Source of the DNA: Paguma larvata | Lineage: Eukaryota > Chordata > Mammalia > Carnivora > Viverridae | Direction of reading: 5' to 3' | DNA length: 64,000 nt | NCBI GenBank assembly: GCA_030068075.1 | Contig: CM057835.1 | Location: 23,714,930-23,778,929 of the forward strand | Notes under the pieces: model-generated | Databases searched by the model: none | Told to the model about the DNA's origin: nothing | Seen by the model: the letters and a program-made list of their open reading frames with translations, nothing else | In this document: positions 32,246 through 45,121 of the stretch, piece after piece | Layout: the number at the start of each line of letters is the position of its first letter | Numbering within the stretch: the first letter of the stretch is position 1 | Position numbers and translations under genes: made by a program

Positions 32246-32382
32246 GCAGGGGAGGGGAATTGGTGGTCAAGCAGTTGAGATTGTTACCTCAAGAGTTTTG
32301 AAGGGCCCAGAAAATAGGGGATTCTAACTGTAAGGGGAGCCTTAAGGGAGTGCAGGGATGGGCTCATCATGGGGAACCATAG

Positions 32383-32940
32383 TTTTTTTTTTTTTTTTTT
32401 TTTAGTGTTTCCTCCAATTGCAGTATCCTCCCAAAGTAGAGTAGAAGGTCACACCTAGGATTTTGTCACTGATAATGTTAAGATCCAAAACACTCCTATC
32501 TCCAGGATCTCTTCCCTAGCCAACATATACCCATTTCTACCCCTGCTTTAACCTGTAACAACCACTAATTGGTTCTCAGTTTCTAGAACTTCATCAGTAT
32601 GTTACACATACGGAGTCCTACAGTACGTGACCTTTTTCTCGGTAAACATACTGGAAACTGGCTTCAGTTGCATGATTCATTCCCTGTTGCCGAGTATGAC
32701 TTCATGGTGTGGATGTAGCACAGTGTGACCCTTTATCTGCTGAAAGACATGCAGGCTGTTTCCGGTTCATGGCTCTTACCAATAGCTCTATTACCAATGG
32801 CTCTAAACTTTGGTGTATAAGTTTTTGAGTGAATGTAAATTTTCATTTCTTGGAGACAAATGCCCAGAAGCGTGGATGCTGGGGTTTTATGGTTCATATT
32901 TAGTTTTTAAGAAAACTAAGGAGGATCTGGTTTTTCTACT
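32383..32940 (-). mobile_element. Old LINE-1 3' part with poly-T tail
   Basis: A T21 run (32383-32403) is followed by antisense LINE-1-like text: 'accactaattggttctcagtttctagaacttcatc', 'ttgcatgattcattccctgttgccgagtatgacttcatggtgtgg', 'gcaggctgtttccggttcatgg', 'ttcatttcttggagacaaatgcccagaagcgtggatgctgggg'. Strongly diverged. Confidence 0.5.
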
Positions 32941-32944
32941 CAGC

Positions 32945-33170
32945 ATTTTGTGGTCATTATTTTTAAAAACTTCTAATTTTAGAACCATTTACAGAAAAAA
33001 TGGTAGTAGAGTTCCCACATCCCCGTTTCTCCTATTAACCTATTGGTAAACTACCCTTGTTACAATGAAATCCAGACTAATACATTCTTCATGGAAGTCC
33101 ACGCTTTGCTCACAGTTCCTTCGTTTTTAGCATCCCAATGGTCCTGGTGTAGCTGAGGAGCCGTGATGGG
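32945..33170 (-). mobile_element. Old LINE-1 relic (L1M type)
   Basis: 'aatggtagtagagttcccacatccccgtttctcctattaac' and 'cacagttccttcgtttttagcatcccaatgg' resemble antisense L1M 3' sequence. They relate to the element at 15490. Confidence 0.35.
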
Positions 33171-36100
33171 GGAGCCCTGAGTCCTCTCCAGAGCCATGGG
33201 GTGGGGGAAGGAGAATCAGGGAAGGCCCCCTGACGTGGGCCTTCCAGTGCGAGAGAACAAGGGAACGCAGGCATATTCGAGGAAGGGACAGCCCAGTTTC
33301 TGAAATGCCAGCTGTCAGAACTGTCCAGAGTCTTCTGGAACTGCAGGCGTCTGAAAGGACCTCAATAAATCACCTTGTCACCAGATTTTTCACTTTACTT
33401 TCTTAGCTGTTTAACAACTTTAACTTGTCAGGATGAAGTCCCTTTGGTGTGCTTCGGCGGTTTGAGGGGGGAGGCAGGCAAAAGGCGAGGTCTGCCTCTG
33501 ACGCCGTTGGAGTTGGCGAAGCCAGAGGACCTGTCTCCACTGGGCCCTTGCCTTAGGGGTTAGCATTTTAATTAGCTATCTATCAATGCAGTGCTGAATA
33601 ATTTAGAATTAACAAAAAGCTGGCCAAGGCCCCATGTGGTACTTAACAGAAGTACAATATAAACAGCATGGAAACTGGCCCCATGTGAAATTTTACAACT
33701 TTCCGTAATGGCGTATTCTATTCCTGAGTAGCTGGGTAATCTGGCCTGTAAGCCCCCAGGGCAGCAGTGGCCTTTACGCTGAAGACACAGGTTTCTACGC
33801 ATGATGATAAACGGTTTTTGTCTGCACATGGGGCCAGATAGCAGATGGGCTTGGGTTTGTTTATTTTAGAGGTTTGAACACTGAAGTTACATATATAGGC
33901 TTAAAAAAACTGGCAAAAGGAGCCCTAGGCTTAGATAATCTCTTGATGATGGATCGTTGCCTATTGCAGCTGGGAAGCAGGGGGGCGGGAGGGCGTGGGG
34001 AGCAACAGGGCTTCATGTAGGGCAGTGGCTCTTAAACCAGACATTCAAGCCAATGGGATGTGGGCCGGAGGACAGCAAGGAGGCAGACCATTTGTGTGAA
34101 TGTTCAGGGGGTAGAGTCTGATTTGGATTGCCACAGCTATTTCTTCCTGTGACTTTGTTCTCTGCTGTAGATGGAGTCTACAGATTGAGGCTGGGACAGT
34201 TGGTAAAACTCAAAATGGGAGGGGTGAATGGTGGGAGCCGTAGGAGGGCGAAAGACCCCGATGCTGGGAGTTTCTTACACCCATCACCCATGTGACTTTG
34301 GTCCTCTCGTTTCAGGGGTCAGTAATGGTCTCATGCATGTTTAAAAAAAAAAAAAAAACTCTCCCGTGTCTGGAGACCTGCAGTGACTCCAGCGAAGGCA
34401 CCCAGTATGTCGCCTCAAATAAGAGCTGCTCAGTGAGGTCTTTGAGCTTCCAAATGGTGAATGCGTATAGGGAGAGAAAAGCAGAGGGCGCCTTGGGCAA
34501 CGCACGGCAAGGATTTTCCTAAGGAACTATGAGAGAGACTTTGGTTTTGGGCAAACAGTCCCAGCTGGATTGTGCTTGCCAGGAGGGTAGCTGATGAAAA
34601 TTACAGACCTTTAAACCAGGTCTGAAGGACTGAAACCCTGGATTTAGTATGTGGGTTCAAGATTGGCAACTCTTGCCAAATGAAATAAAAATTGCTATCC
34701 AAGACTGATCTTGAGAAAATGTATACTTGCACTTGGTTTTGCTAAAGATGGAATTGCAGTAGGTCATGGGTGGGGGGAAGCTCTAATGTACCTCTCCCCT
34801 CCCCCAAAGTGATGCATTGCGGACGTGAGGGTGACCTGTCACCCCATTGATCTCCCTGTAGAGTGAGTTGATTTGGCAGCTAGGAGCTGTCCCCCTGCTC
34901 ACCACTACACATGCACTGAGCTGTGCACTCAGTGGAGGAGGCTCTCTTTCCCCAGTAGAGGACCGTTCTTTGGTCAAGGGTAAAGGTAGCTGCCCCTCCC
35001 TGCTAGGCCAGCCCTCAAGGTCCATTTGCAGGAGAACATAGGGTAGCCAAGCTTCTATGACCTACTGCCCTCACCCCCAAATTAAAGTCCTTTGTTCAGT
35101 TCCTATTAGTGATGTCTTCGTGGGAGACCCTTAATCTCTTCTGGTGAGGAATCTAATGAAATCAAAACTCTGAACTGATGATTTTTCTCTTGGTAGCTGG
35201 GGATGGGAAGTAAGAGGGCAATATCTTTGTGTACAAAGCAGGTCAAAAAGCAGATCAATTTTTTTTTTTTTTTTTGGAATTGAAATTCTTAAAGTCCTAA
35301 CAAATTAGAGTAAAATACTTGAAGGATTATATGGCCTATAATTGAGATGTACCATTTAATTTTTAAATACTTGATGTTTAAGCAGAAGACCTAATCTGCT
35401 TGTGGCTGTCCTTTCTGTGGCTTAAAAAAAAGGGGGGGGCATGGCCATTTGAGAAAATAATTTGGGCTTCTGTTACCAATACTTCCCATCAGTTAGGTGA
35501 ACCCATTAGGGGGATTGCTCAAAATGTGTGGCACTAAGTCCTACAGCTGACATGTGTCCTCAGGAAGACCGGAATGGCATAGGGTAATGACTCCTCTGGT
35601 AACTGATAAGACAAGTTTGAGTTTTCTCCCTTTGGGGAGAGAATCTTTAAGTGTCCAAACCTTGGGGTGGAGGAGGACTATCAGCCTTCTAGCTTGAGGG
35701 AGCATGGTCACTGTGTGAACGTCTAACCCCTGTGACAGTCTGGCGCTCATTTCCCAGCCAGGTAATTTCAAATGTTAAGCAGTGGCATTCTGGTAGGTGT
35801 TGGTCTCTCTCCTGTGTTGGTTCCAGTTAGCTTTCCAGATCTGCAAACTCGCAGCCAACCCCTGCAAGGTGGGGATCGTGCCAGGTGCACTGGAGATTCT
35901 CCAGAGCCCTGTTAAATAACTGGGCCAGACCCCCCTGATAGAAGGGAGGTGGGAGGACCCCCACGAAGCAACCTACAGCTCATGATCTGCCCATTCCGAG
36001 TCGATTCCCAGTCTTAACACTTCTTAGCTCTGCTTTGGCTTCAAGAAGGAATGTATCTCTGGGTAGAAACTGTATTGTTAAAAATCTGTCTTGTTGACTT

Positions 36101-39100
36101 CAATAAAGACTTAATTTGGAGGCATGGAATCAGAGTATACGTTATATGTGAGTACCTTATCAAGGAGACCTTTCCCTGAAATCAAAGTATTGCTGAATAG
36201 GGGGCCCCTCGCAACGGTCAGTCAAGCTGACACCTGTTTTTCTCAGATCCTCACTGATAGGGGTGAGGAGTTAGCCACGAGAACGGTGTCATTAGTCAGG
36301 CTGGGGTGTTGGGTTCTAGTTGAAGGGCACACTACCCATAATAAGGTGGAGACTTAAGGGACATGTTGGAGGTCTCCTTTTCACTCTGCTTCAGCCTAAG
36401 TAACTGCATAACTGTCAGGAAAATAGAAATGTGAGGTAAAAGGTGCCCTGGGCTGGGTGTGGTGAATCCTCTGACAGCTTAAGCTCCAAGTTTGGTGTCG
36501 GTCAGCTTCTGTGGTCTTTGGAGTCCTGCAGGAGTCTTGGGCTACCTCCTCTAAAATGGTCATGGACAACTATCTTGTGGTTTCAGGCAGAAGTGAGACC
36601 CTAGGTTTCCTTGAATTTCTCTTCTCCTGGAATGTTGCATCTCCGTCAGCTTGAACTCTTCTGTGATGCTACTTGGGGTAAAAGTAAGATTCTGTTCCTG
36701 CCTACGTGGCTAACATGAATTTCGCAGAATTCAGGCTTGGAAGCAGGGATATTCGAGGTCCTCTAATCTGTATTTTAGGATCTCAGTGAATTCTAGAGTC
36801 TGTCACAATTGTGCGTCCTCTCTCCTGTTACTGATAGAAGCCTGGTAATCAGAGTCAAGGCCCTGGGAGCCTGCTTGGGGGGTGGGGGGTTACTTGTTCA
36901 TCCTGCTGCATCTGGAGACCTCCTGGTCTGAATGAAGCCATTTGTGCCCAGCTCGCTTTTAGGAGATGCTGACTGGACTGGAGGCTGTTTTCTCTGGAAA
37001 GGTGCTCAGAGTCCTAGCAGAAATGTAGTGCAGAGTGGTTCCCTCCATGTCAGGCACTGCAGTTGCTGGTGATGCCTGCAGCTCATGGAATACGATAGGC
37101 TAAGGTTTGTGTCCTAGGAGACCGTTCCTGTTTCTGCCTAGAGCTGCTGCCGGGGCTTCCCCCTATCCCTTAAGTGGTCAGGCTGAAAAAGTAAACTACT
37201 GTTGCAGATGAAGTATGCTAGGCTGGCACATTGTGGCAGGAGCACCTGAATGTGAACTGGCCCCTGTTTACCCCTCTTGGAGGAGTGGAGGGCACCCCCG
37301 GGGGAAAAGACCACGCTGGGGCCAGTCTCTCTACTCACTGCAAGTTCGATGGCAGGAGGGATTCATTCCTATCTGTGACCTTATCCTATCTTGGAGAAGG
37401 TGGTATGGGGAGAAAAAAATATAGGCAGGCCTGATTGGACTTACTGAAAGTCTCTTTACACGAAGTCTTGAGTCCTGTGTCTTGGAAAGCAGACCACTTT
37501 GGTAGTAATTCATTTCAGAAGATCTGAATGCACTACGTTCTATGAAGTCATTTTTGTTATTAGCTACAGTTGCATGAACACAAAACAATCACCGAAATGT
37601 AAAACCTGGTTTTCTTAACCGGTTTGTAAAAGGAAGTCTCCGTCAAAGGCACTCTGTTTTGCCCAGGGATGTTGCTATTAGTACTGCAAAGCATGAATGG
37701 GAGAAGCTGGCCTGACGGGACTAGAATGGATTGGGGCTTGGGGGGGGGGGGGTGTCAGCTGTGAGATGCTGAAACAGTTGTGTTCCGGTTGGGCAGTGCT
37801 ACGCTGACCTTTGGGTTGCGGACAATGCTGCCCCAAAGGTTGGCACAGTGTAGGACTCAGGAGTCTGTGGACACTCCTTGACCTGATCGGATGCTTCAGT
37901 ATTCACCCATGGAGGGGATATGTGTAAGGAGTTCATGTGATGTGGTTGAGAGCTCAAGGATGGTGGTCCCCAGCTGGCTTCTAGAATATGCCACAGATTT
38001 CCTGACCTTCCCCTCCTCTCATTGGCTTCACGAAACTGGGTCTGAGCAGTGTTCCCAGTCATACAGAAAATATGCCCTTAAAATGCAAATTCTTTTTATG
38101 GAAGGGCTGATGTTACCAGTAGAGCCGCACGATCTTTCCAGGTTGTTTAACAACATATTAGACCACCTTCTGCTGTCATTGTGGCATCCAAAACTGGGTG
38201 CAGGCATTCCTATTTTGAGTGGTAATGACATTTCGACTGTATGTTAGTGTTTGGCAGGATCTTGCTTGGGGGTAGGGAGGTGAGGAGAATGTTCAGAAGG
38301 TTGTTTTCCTCATACTGTTGAAGAATGCTAACATGCAGAAATTTTAGAACCTGATTCAGAGAATTTGGGCCAAACGGCAGTGTTAGAAAAAGGCCCTTTC
38401 CTTATAAGATCAAAGCCTAGTGGAATTTGAGAATGTAGTGAAGACCCCTTTGTAAGAAGGACAGAACTTCTCTGCCCTGTACTAGGAGTACCGCCACTGA
38501 AAGAGTGGCCCGTTGGACACCTGCCTTGCATTCAGGCTATATTGCATATAGTAATTTCCACAAAGCCAGGGGGTGGAGGGAGAGAACCAAACCGGTGTAG
38601 TCAAAAGCTGGTGGCCCTGCCTTTGGTTAGGTTTCTCAGCCTCCTAACTTCCTGTATTGGGTCATAATTGAATGGTTAAAGACCGCCCTCTAAAAATCTT
38701 CCACATCCCGTTTTTCCTCTAGAAACTCTCCCCCTCTGCCTTTGCCTTGGCAGTGGGGCTTAGGCTTCTGCACCTTGATCTGAATCTGTGTTCAGGGCCC
38801 CTAGGATACTTGGCCTTAACGTCCTGGTTGTCCCACAACTGAGATAGTCTAGAACTTGATCGTAAGGATGCTTTCTAGGGATCACCCAGGTCCCTGCCTT
38901 GGGCGGAGAGAAACCAGCACTGGGGCTGCATGTTTGTTCTGCAACCTGCTGTCCTGAGGGGGAGGTGGAATACGGTAAGAGAGGGACTTCTGGAACCCCA
39001 GTCCTTACCTCCTCTTCCTCTAAATTCTTTTACTGTCTATGCTCTAGTCACATAGTTGAGTGTTTAGGTGTTGAGGGGAGGGGGGTTTCTTCGCAGCTTA

Positions 39101-41984
39101 ATGTGAGCTTCACAAGGGGGGAAATTTGACTTCTGGTGCTTTGTGCCCAACCCCCAGCATTGAGTCCTGTGCTCGGAGAGGGACACAAACTTTTTTTTTT
39201 TTTTTTTGAAGGAGAAAGGCCAAGATGGTGAGGGAGGCAGGAAACTAGAACACATGAGAAATGGTTGAAATGTTTCAAAGGCTTTTCTTAGAGAAGCGTT
39301 CAGATGTTCACATCTAGCGCCCACTCCCAAATACTAGGTCTCCAGATAGCTGTGAGTTCAATGTTGATGAATCGAGAATGGAGTGGAGAGATATAGGAAA
39401 GTTAATGTCACTGAGGATTTACTTTGGGCCAGTCCTTTAAGATGTGTGCTTTCCCCTCCCTGAAATCCCAGGGTTCTGGGTGAAAGTCTCCAGAAGAGAT
39501 TCTAGCCTAATCTAAGGATACAACTTTCAGATACCTGCAGTGGTCCACTGAGCTCCCACTGCTGGACCTTCCCTGAGGAGTGTACCTGCTCTGTGGCTTG
39601 TCGGAACGAATGTATTGAGTTAAATGACCATTCTTCTCGGAGTTAATCTTTACTTTGGGGAGAGATTAAAATGTCTATTTTTGTAGAAGATGCTGGTTAT
39701 GGTCTCTGAAATTAAATATTAACTGGTCTATAGATTGTTCCAGAGAAAAACATTGTTGCCCAAGACCTAGTAAGGCCCCTTTCCATACTGGAGTCCTACG
39801 GCTGTGGCCTCTTACAGAGCCTGCTATGTAGCCCTGCCTTCTGTAGATAGCTGCTAAACATAAAAACCTCCCATAAAGCAGAATTGAGAGCAATCGCCCT
39901 GGATTAATCCCAGGTTAGGCAGGTGCACCCCTGGCAGGTCCCATTGTTCTACTTCCATGCTTAAGTTGGATGTTCTTGCTGCACATTTCCTCAATTGGGA
40001 ATTGTTGACCTTGGCACATTGTGCTGGTTAATACATGGCCTGTGAATGTGGGGAAGAGTCCTTCTTGCTCGTGTCCATGCCCTCTTTGGCCTCATAAATC
40101 CCATTCACTTCGTGGCACCCCAGAGTCTGGCTTTGTTACGTTCATTCATCTGTTTACCCTAGTTCTGCGAGGGTGGGCGAGGGCTGAGCAGAGGAGCTCC
40201 CGCCTGAAGCCTAGCCTTCAGTAGGGTGGCCATGTAAACAGTAGGGTTGGAATATGCAGTAGAAGGTGAAGGAATGAAAAGGATGCGGGAGGTAAGCCAC
40301 TGTGATCTGAAGTAAACAGTGGGACTTGGAAGACCTTGAGAAGTAGACCGTGGGAAAAAGTTTAGGAGGAGTGGAGCAGCATGAAGGCCTAGAGATGGAG
40401 GACATTGATTTGTTCTTGGTGTAGAAGATTGTCCTCAGAGGTTAGGGAGAGAAGTCTGTAGGGGAGGTGAGGTGGGAGTCGATATGATGTGGGCAGAGGA
40501 GGAGCCCCTGTGAGTGAGAGAAGCTGGGTGATATGATGGTCTGCTGGGTGGGCTTCATGGCTGGGTGACTGGGTGGGTCCCTTAAGTTTTCAGCTTGAGT
40601 TTGCTGGGTTATAAGTTCGGGCCCAGCCATGCCAGGCGGTTGAGCCTTAAGATGATAAACATGGGAAAGCACCTTGGAAATGCCAGGGGTTGGTACATAT
40701 GGAAGGTTTTCTGTAGGCATTGAAGTCCTTAGACATCAGGAAGTGAAGGAAAAAGCTCTCTGCTTTGACAGCATGGGAGGCGGGTAAACATGTACTGAAA
40801 CTTGTGCCTGATTTCTTAAGAGGCCTTTCCAGAGGTCTGGGGAGAATCTGCCCCCGGGGTTAGCTGTGGGTTTGGTGAACCAGGTTTTGAGACTTGACTT
40901 TCTCAACTAGGATCTGTTGATTTTTTTCAGAAGTGACTGACAGCTGTAGACAAACCTGTCTGACTTCTTCGGGAGTCTACTAAGGGCAAGGAGTTGAAAG
41001 CTTCTTTGTCTCACAGTTGTTAGTCTTCATGCCTGAGAGGAGCTGTAGAATGACCAGGGCTTTGTGCAGCCAACTCTCAATTGGAGATGCCCATTAATAA
41101 GGACAACAGCTGACGACACGATGCTGTGGTAGTGCCAGGTACAGGTCTGTGTTTAACCTGGAAACTTGATGGCTGCTCCTATACATGACCATTTTTGCCA
41201 GTCATCAAATATTCAACAAACTTCTACCTGTGCCAAGGGGTCGATAACCATAGTTTGATCCTCAGAACATCTCAGGGAGACCGTGACTGGGCAGGTTTTA
41301 CACCAGGAGCCAAGGAGCTGCCATTCCCACTTTGGTGCTCAGAACCATGAACTCCAACCCTGGACAAATCATGCCACCTCCCTGGGGCTCGGGACTCTCC
41401 CTTGAACATATGAGGCCTTTGGATAAGATCTTGAGGGCTCTTTCCAACTACTTCCGTATTAGAGGATTGACCTTTCATGTCCAAAGGCACTATGTGATTG
41501 TAAGTACCTGAACAGTAAAGATGACAGCAGCTCACACAAGGAGAATACAATTGTGGGTCCTAATGGTTGGAAATAGCTTTGCCAAGAAGGTAGAAAGGGA
41601 AAGTCTAAATATATGAAAAAGGAGTAGAGACTCACCCAACTGAGGTGGAGAAAAGGGCAGATGTGGTTGAGGATGAAGTGCACTAATTGGAAGGCCCAGG
41701 AATCTTTCCTCCTCCTCTTGTGCTATAAATATTTGAGTACCTATGATCTGTCAGACACTGCTTCTGTTTTAGACACATGACCCCAAGAAGACCTTACATA
41801 AAACTAATACAACTTGCATATTGATGTCTCTGACCTCATTACTTGGTGATCCCTATTACCAACTCCTGTTCTCACGGAAATGGCTTTTGGTTCCCTTTTC
41901 CATCTTCAGTATCCTCCCATCCTGGTTTCACCTATGAAAATAGCATTATATTCAGTCCGCTATTGTATAATTTCACCATTATTT
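33171..41984. other. Long intronic stretch without recognised elements
   Basis: 8.8 kb with no SINE, LINE or exon that I can defend. Small landmarks: A17 near 34342, T20 near 35256, G12-13 near 37740, T17 near 39190, and a partial CTCF-like core AGCAGAGGGCGC at 34480-34491. Confidence 0.35.
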
Positions 41985-42110
41985 GAGGGCTTGTTCTATA
42001 GTAGGCATTAGGTGTGCATGTGTAAATAAAACAGACCTGGTTTCTGCCCTCAGAGCTTCTGGTCTAGTGGGAAAGACCAACACTAAAACACCACACAGAT
42101 AAAGGGAAGA
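41985..42110 (+). mobile_element. L2/MIR-type relic
   Basis: 'gagggcttgttctatagtaggcattagg...aaataaaacagacctggtttctgccctcagagcttctggtctagtgggaaagacc' follows the ancient phrase '...ggcactgt...gacagacatggtccctgcc...ggagcttacagtctagtgg'. Confidence 0.45.
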
Positions 42111-42460
42111 TTGTCAGATGGAAAGGTGCTACAGTGAACTGGAATAGGTGGTACAAAAATAACAAGGACACCTATTTTAGATTGGAGTGACCTCTGGGAG
42201 AAAGCGAAGGATGAAGTTAGGGGAAAGGGTTTGGAGTTGGGGAAGAAAAGTCTGTTTCAAGTAGAAGGAAAAGTGCAAAGGCCCAGAGGCAGGAAAGAGA
42301 TTGTAAGGTTGAAAGAACTTACAGGAAAGGTCAGAAGTGTTGTAAATAATGAGGGGGGGGTTGTCTTGAGATGAAAATAGGGAGATAAGCCAGGGTCACA
42401 TAGGACCTTTTGGTGAGGTAAGAATTTTGGATTTTATCCTCTAGTTAATCAATTGTTGGA

Positions 42461-42640
42461 TTTTTTTTTTTTTGAGAGAGCACAAACAGGGGAGGTGCAC
42501 AGAGAGGGAGACACAGAATCTGAAGCAGGCTCAGGCTCTGAGCTGTCAGCACAGAGCCCGACGTTGGGTGTCTAACCCACAAGCTGTGAGATGACTGGGC
42601 CAAAGTCGATGCTTAACCAACTGAGCCACCCAGATGCCCC
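42461..42640 (-). mobile_element. Carnivore SINE with target duplication
   Basis: T13 tail, purine tract, 'ctgagctgtcagcacagagcccgacg' and head '...aaccaactgagccacccagatgcccc'. Flanks tcaattgttgga (42449-42460) and tcaatttttggg (42641-42652) are the duplication. Confidence 0.9.
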
Positions 42641-43029
42641 TCAATTTTTGGGTTTTAAAGAGGAGTGACATAATGGTTTTTAAGCTCACTTGATAGTGGC
42701 TATGTTGTGGGGAATTAAGTTTGGGAGACCAGAGTTGAGGTGGACAGAGGAGCTGGCTGTGGCTTAAGTGAAAGATGACATTGATTTGGACTCAGGGAGA
42801 AGTGCTAGAACTTGGTGATGTGCTGGGGAGGGATGGGAGAGAGGTCACAGTTCACTCCTAGCTTTTGGCTCTATATCAAAGTGGGAATGCTCTATACTGA
42901 AGTAGGGTGGTAGGTTGAGATTCTTGCCTAGAATGTTTCCTACCCCTTTCTATACCTACAGAACTGAAGATAGGGCTTCGCATGTGTGTCTTTGCATCAT
43001 GAAACCGGATTTTTCCATGCTTGTTTTGT

Positions 43030-43860
43030 AGATGACCTGTGTTCAGCATTTTTCTTTAGACAAAACACAACATACTCTTGCCATTAGTTGTGCCCCTTGG
43101 TATTTAACCAAAGGAGGTGAGAACTTAAGTCCGTGTAAACCTGCTCACCAATGTGGATTTCATCAGCTTCGTGGACAATGGCCCAAACTTGGGGAGCAAC
43201 GAAGGTATCCTTCAGTGGGTGAATGGATACAAAAACTGGTGCATCCACACAATGGAATATTACTCAGTGCTTAGAATCAAATGAGCTACCAGTCCATGAC
43301 AAGACCTGGAGGAAACTTAAAGGTGTGTTTGTAAGTGAACGAAGCTAATCTGAAGAGCCTATGTATTAGGATTCCAGCTTCACGATATTCTGGAAAGGGC
43401 AAAACTATGGAGAGTGTAAAAAGATCATTGGCCACCAAGGGAGTTTTTAAGATAGTTAAACTCTTCTGTGTGATAATACAGTGGTAGGTACAAGTCGTCT
43501 TCTACTTGCCGAAATCTGAAATGCAGGACACCAAAAATGAACCCTAATGTAAACCATGGACTTGGAGTAATGTGTCAGGGGAGATGGATAGTAAGAAAGA
43601 TCCCTCTTTTTTTTTGAATACATTAATTGTATTTATTAGTATTCAATACATATTTTGAGATAACTATTATTTTTTTTAATTTTTCTTAACATTTATTTAT
43701 TGTTTTTACTCTTCATTTTTATTTTTAAGAAAGATCCCACTCTTGAGAGGGATGTTGATAGTGGGGGATGCTATGCATGGGGCGGGGGCATATGGAAACT
43801 TGGTACTTCCTGATCAATTTTTGCTGTAAACCTAAAACTCTAGAAATCTAAAAAGCTGGG
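43030..43860 (+). mobile_element. Old LINE-1 3' end (L1MB type), interrupted
   Basis: Runs from the end of ORF2 ('ggatttcatcagcttcgtggacaatggcccaaacttggggagcaacgaaggtatccttcagtgggtgaatggata', 'cacacaatggaatattactcagtgc') through '...attctggaaagggcaaaactatgg' and 'ccctaatgtaaaccatggacttggagtaatg' to 'gatgttgatagtgggggatgctatgcatgg' and 'ttttgctgtaaacctaaaactctag'. It is interrupted at 43605-43725 by a separate insert. Confidence 0.65.
43605..43725 (-). mobile_element. Small retro-insert with perfect target duplication
   Basis: A 121-bp AT-rich insert lies between two identical 13-bp repeats, TAAGAAAGATCCC (43592-43604 and 43726-43738). Read on the minus strand it ends with an A-tract (43615-43606 complement) preceded about 20 bases earlier by AATAAA ('tactaataaatac'). 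It also carries, further upstream, an 'aataaataaatgttaagaaaaatt' string like a SINE tail. This fits a tiny LINE-1-mobilised transcript end, perhaps SINE tail plus 3' transduced flank. Its source locus is unknown. Confidence 0.7.
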
Positions 43861-44180
43861 GGGAAGGGATAGAGTGTTGAGTGAGCACTGATACTAGATG
43901 GTCCCCTAGAAGTTGATTTTTAAATAGGAATATATCTTAATCCGTATTTCTTGACGGCCACTGCACTGGTTCGAGTTAGTTGGGTCCTGGTTGAGATTTG
44001 CCTTTAAACCGGGACAATCTTCAGGGTCTTGTAGGCTGTGGTCCCAGAAAAGGCAGGACACCTTGCTGGAACCTCCTCGTGCACGACCAGAGCAGGTGCT
44101 ATTGCCTCATGATCCTAGAACGGGAAGAAGAGCTTCCAGCTCCTGTCTTTGACCTACTAGTATTAAAGGATGTTAACTTT

Positions 44181-44290
44181 TTATTTATTAAAAATTTTAC
44201 TTTTAAGTAATGTCTATACCCAGTGTGGGGCTCAAATGTAGAACCCTGAGATCAAGGATTGCATGCTTTACTAACTGAGCCAGGGACCCC
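44181..44290 (-). mobile_element. Short carnivore SINE with target duplication
   Basis: Body 'aagtaatgtctatacccagtgtggggctcaaatg' and head 'ctaactgagccagggacccc'. Flanks aaaggatgttaacttt (44165-44180) and aaaaggtgttaacttt (44291-44306) are a decayed duplication. Confidence 0.8.
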
Positions 44291-44371
44291 AAAAGGTGTT
44301 AACTTTCTAAAACCTTTAACTTCTATCTAAGGCGTCTTTGACCCTGATCCTTATGTTTGGGTGAGGGAGTG

Positions 44372-44541
44372 TATGCACTCATACAGAGGCGTGCAAGTGG
44401 GTGGGAGAGATGGAGAGAGAATCCCAAGCAGGCTCCATACCATCAGCATAGAGCCCGACTTGGGACTTGATCTCCTAAACCATGAGGACCTGACCTAAAT
44501 CAAAAGTCAGATGCTCAAACGACTGAGGCACCCAGGTGCCT
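44372..44541 (-). mobile_element. Carnivore SINE (SINEC), diverged
   Basis: 'aatcccaagcaggctccataccatcagcatagagcccgacttggg' and head '...aaacgactgaggcacccaggtgcct' give the minus orientation. The tail is degraded. Confidence 0.75.
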
Positions 44542-44930
44542 GTCTTCTGTATTTCATAAAGCATCTTTGCATCTTAGTTTGTAGTGTTTCTTGAGAAATT
44601 GGTAGTTCTCAAAAGCTAGTCAGAGAAAGGACTTCAGAGATGAAAAGACTGTTGCCAAGTCTTACATGAACATTGCTTTTTCCTTATATCTGTTCTGGTA
44701 GAAACTCCTGTACTCACAGGGAGTGCTGGGCAAAGCGACTTAATGACTTTTCTAATAGACGTGGGAGCTGTTGAGTCTCTTTCATTAGCATGTAGATCCG
44801 CTGCCATAAGGGGGTTAGCAGGAACGTGTATACAGATGTGAGGAAGAGGTAACTCCCTGTTGAGGGCAAGATGAAATCTTTCACTTAAGGACTGCCAAGA
44901 CTTAGAGCTGGTTGAATATAAGCCGTGTAG

Positions 44931-45121
44931 TTTTTTTTTTTTTTCATGTTGGTTTTTGAGAGAACATGTGACTGGGGGAGGGACCAAGAGAGGAGACAGA
45001 ATCTAAAGGAGGCTCTGTGTTGCCAGCACATACCTGCACTGATGCGGGGCTTGAACCCATGAACCATGAGACTGTGCCCTGATCGGAAGTCAGACGCTTA
45101 TCTGAGCCACCCAGGTGTGCT
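44931..45121 (-). mobile_element. Carnivore SINE (SINEC)
   Basis: T14 tail (44931-44944), 'ggttttgagagaacatgtgactgggggagg' purine tract, 'actgatgcggggcttgaacccatgaaccatgag' and head '...tatctgagccacccaggtgtgct'. Confidence 0.85.
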
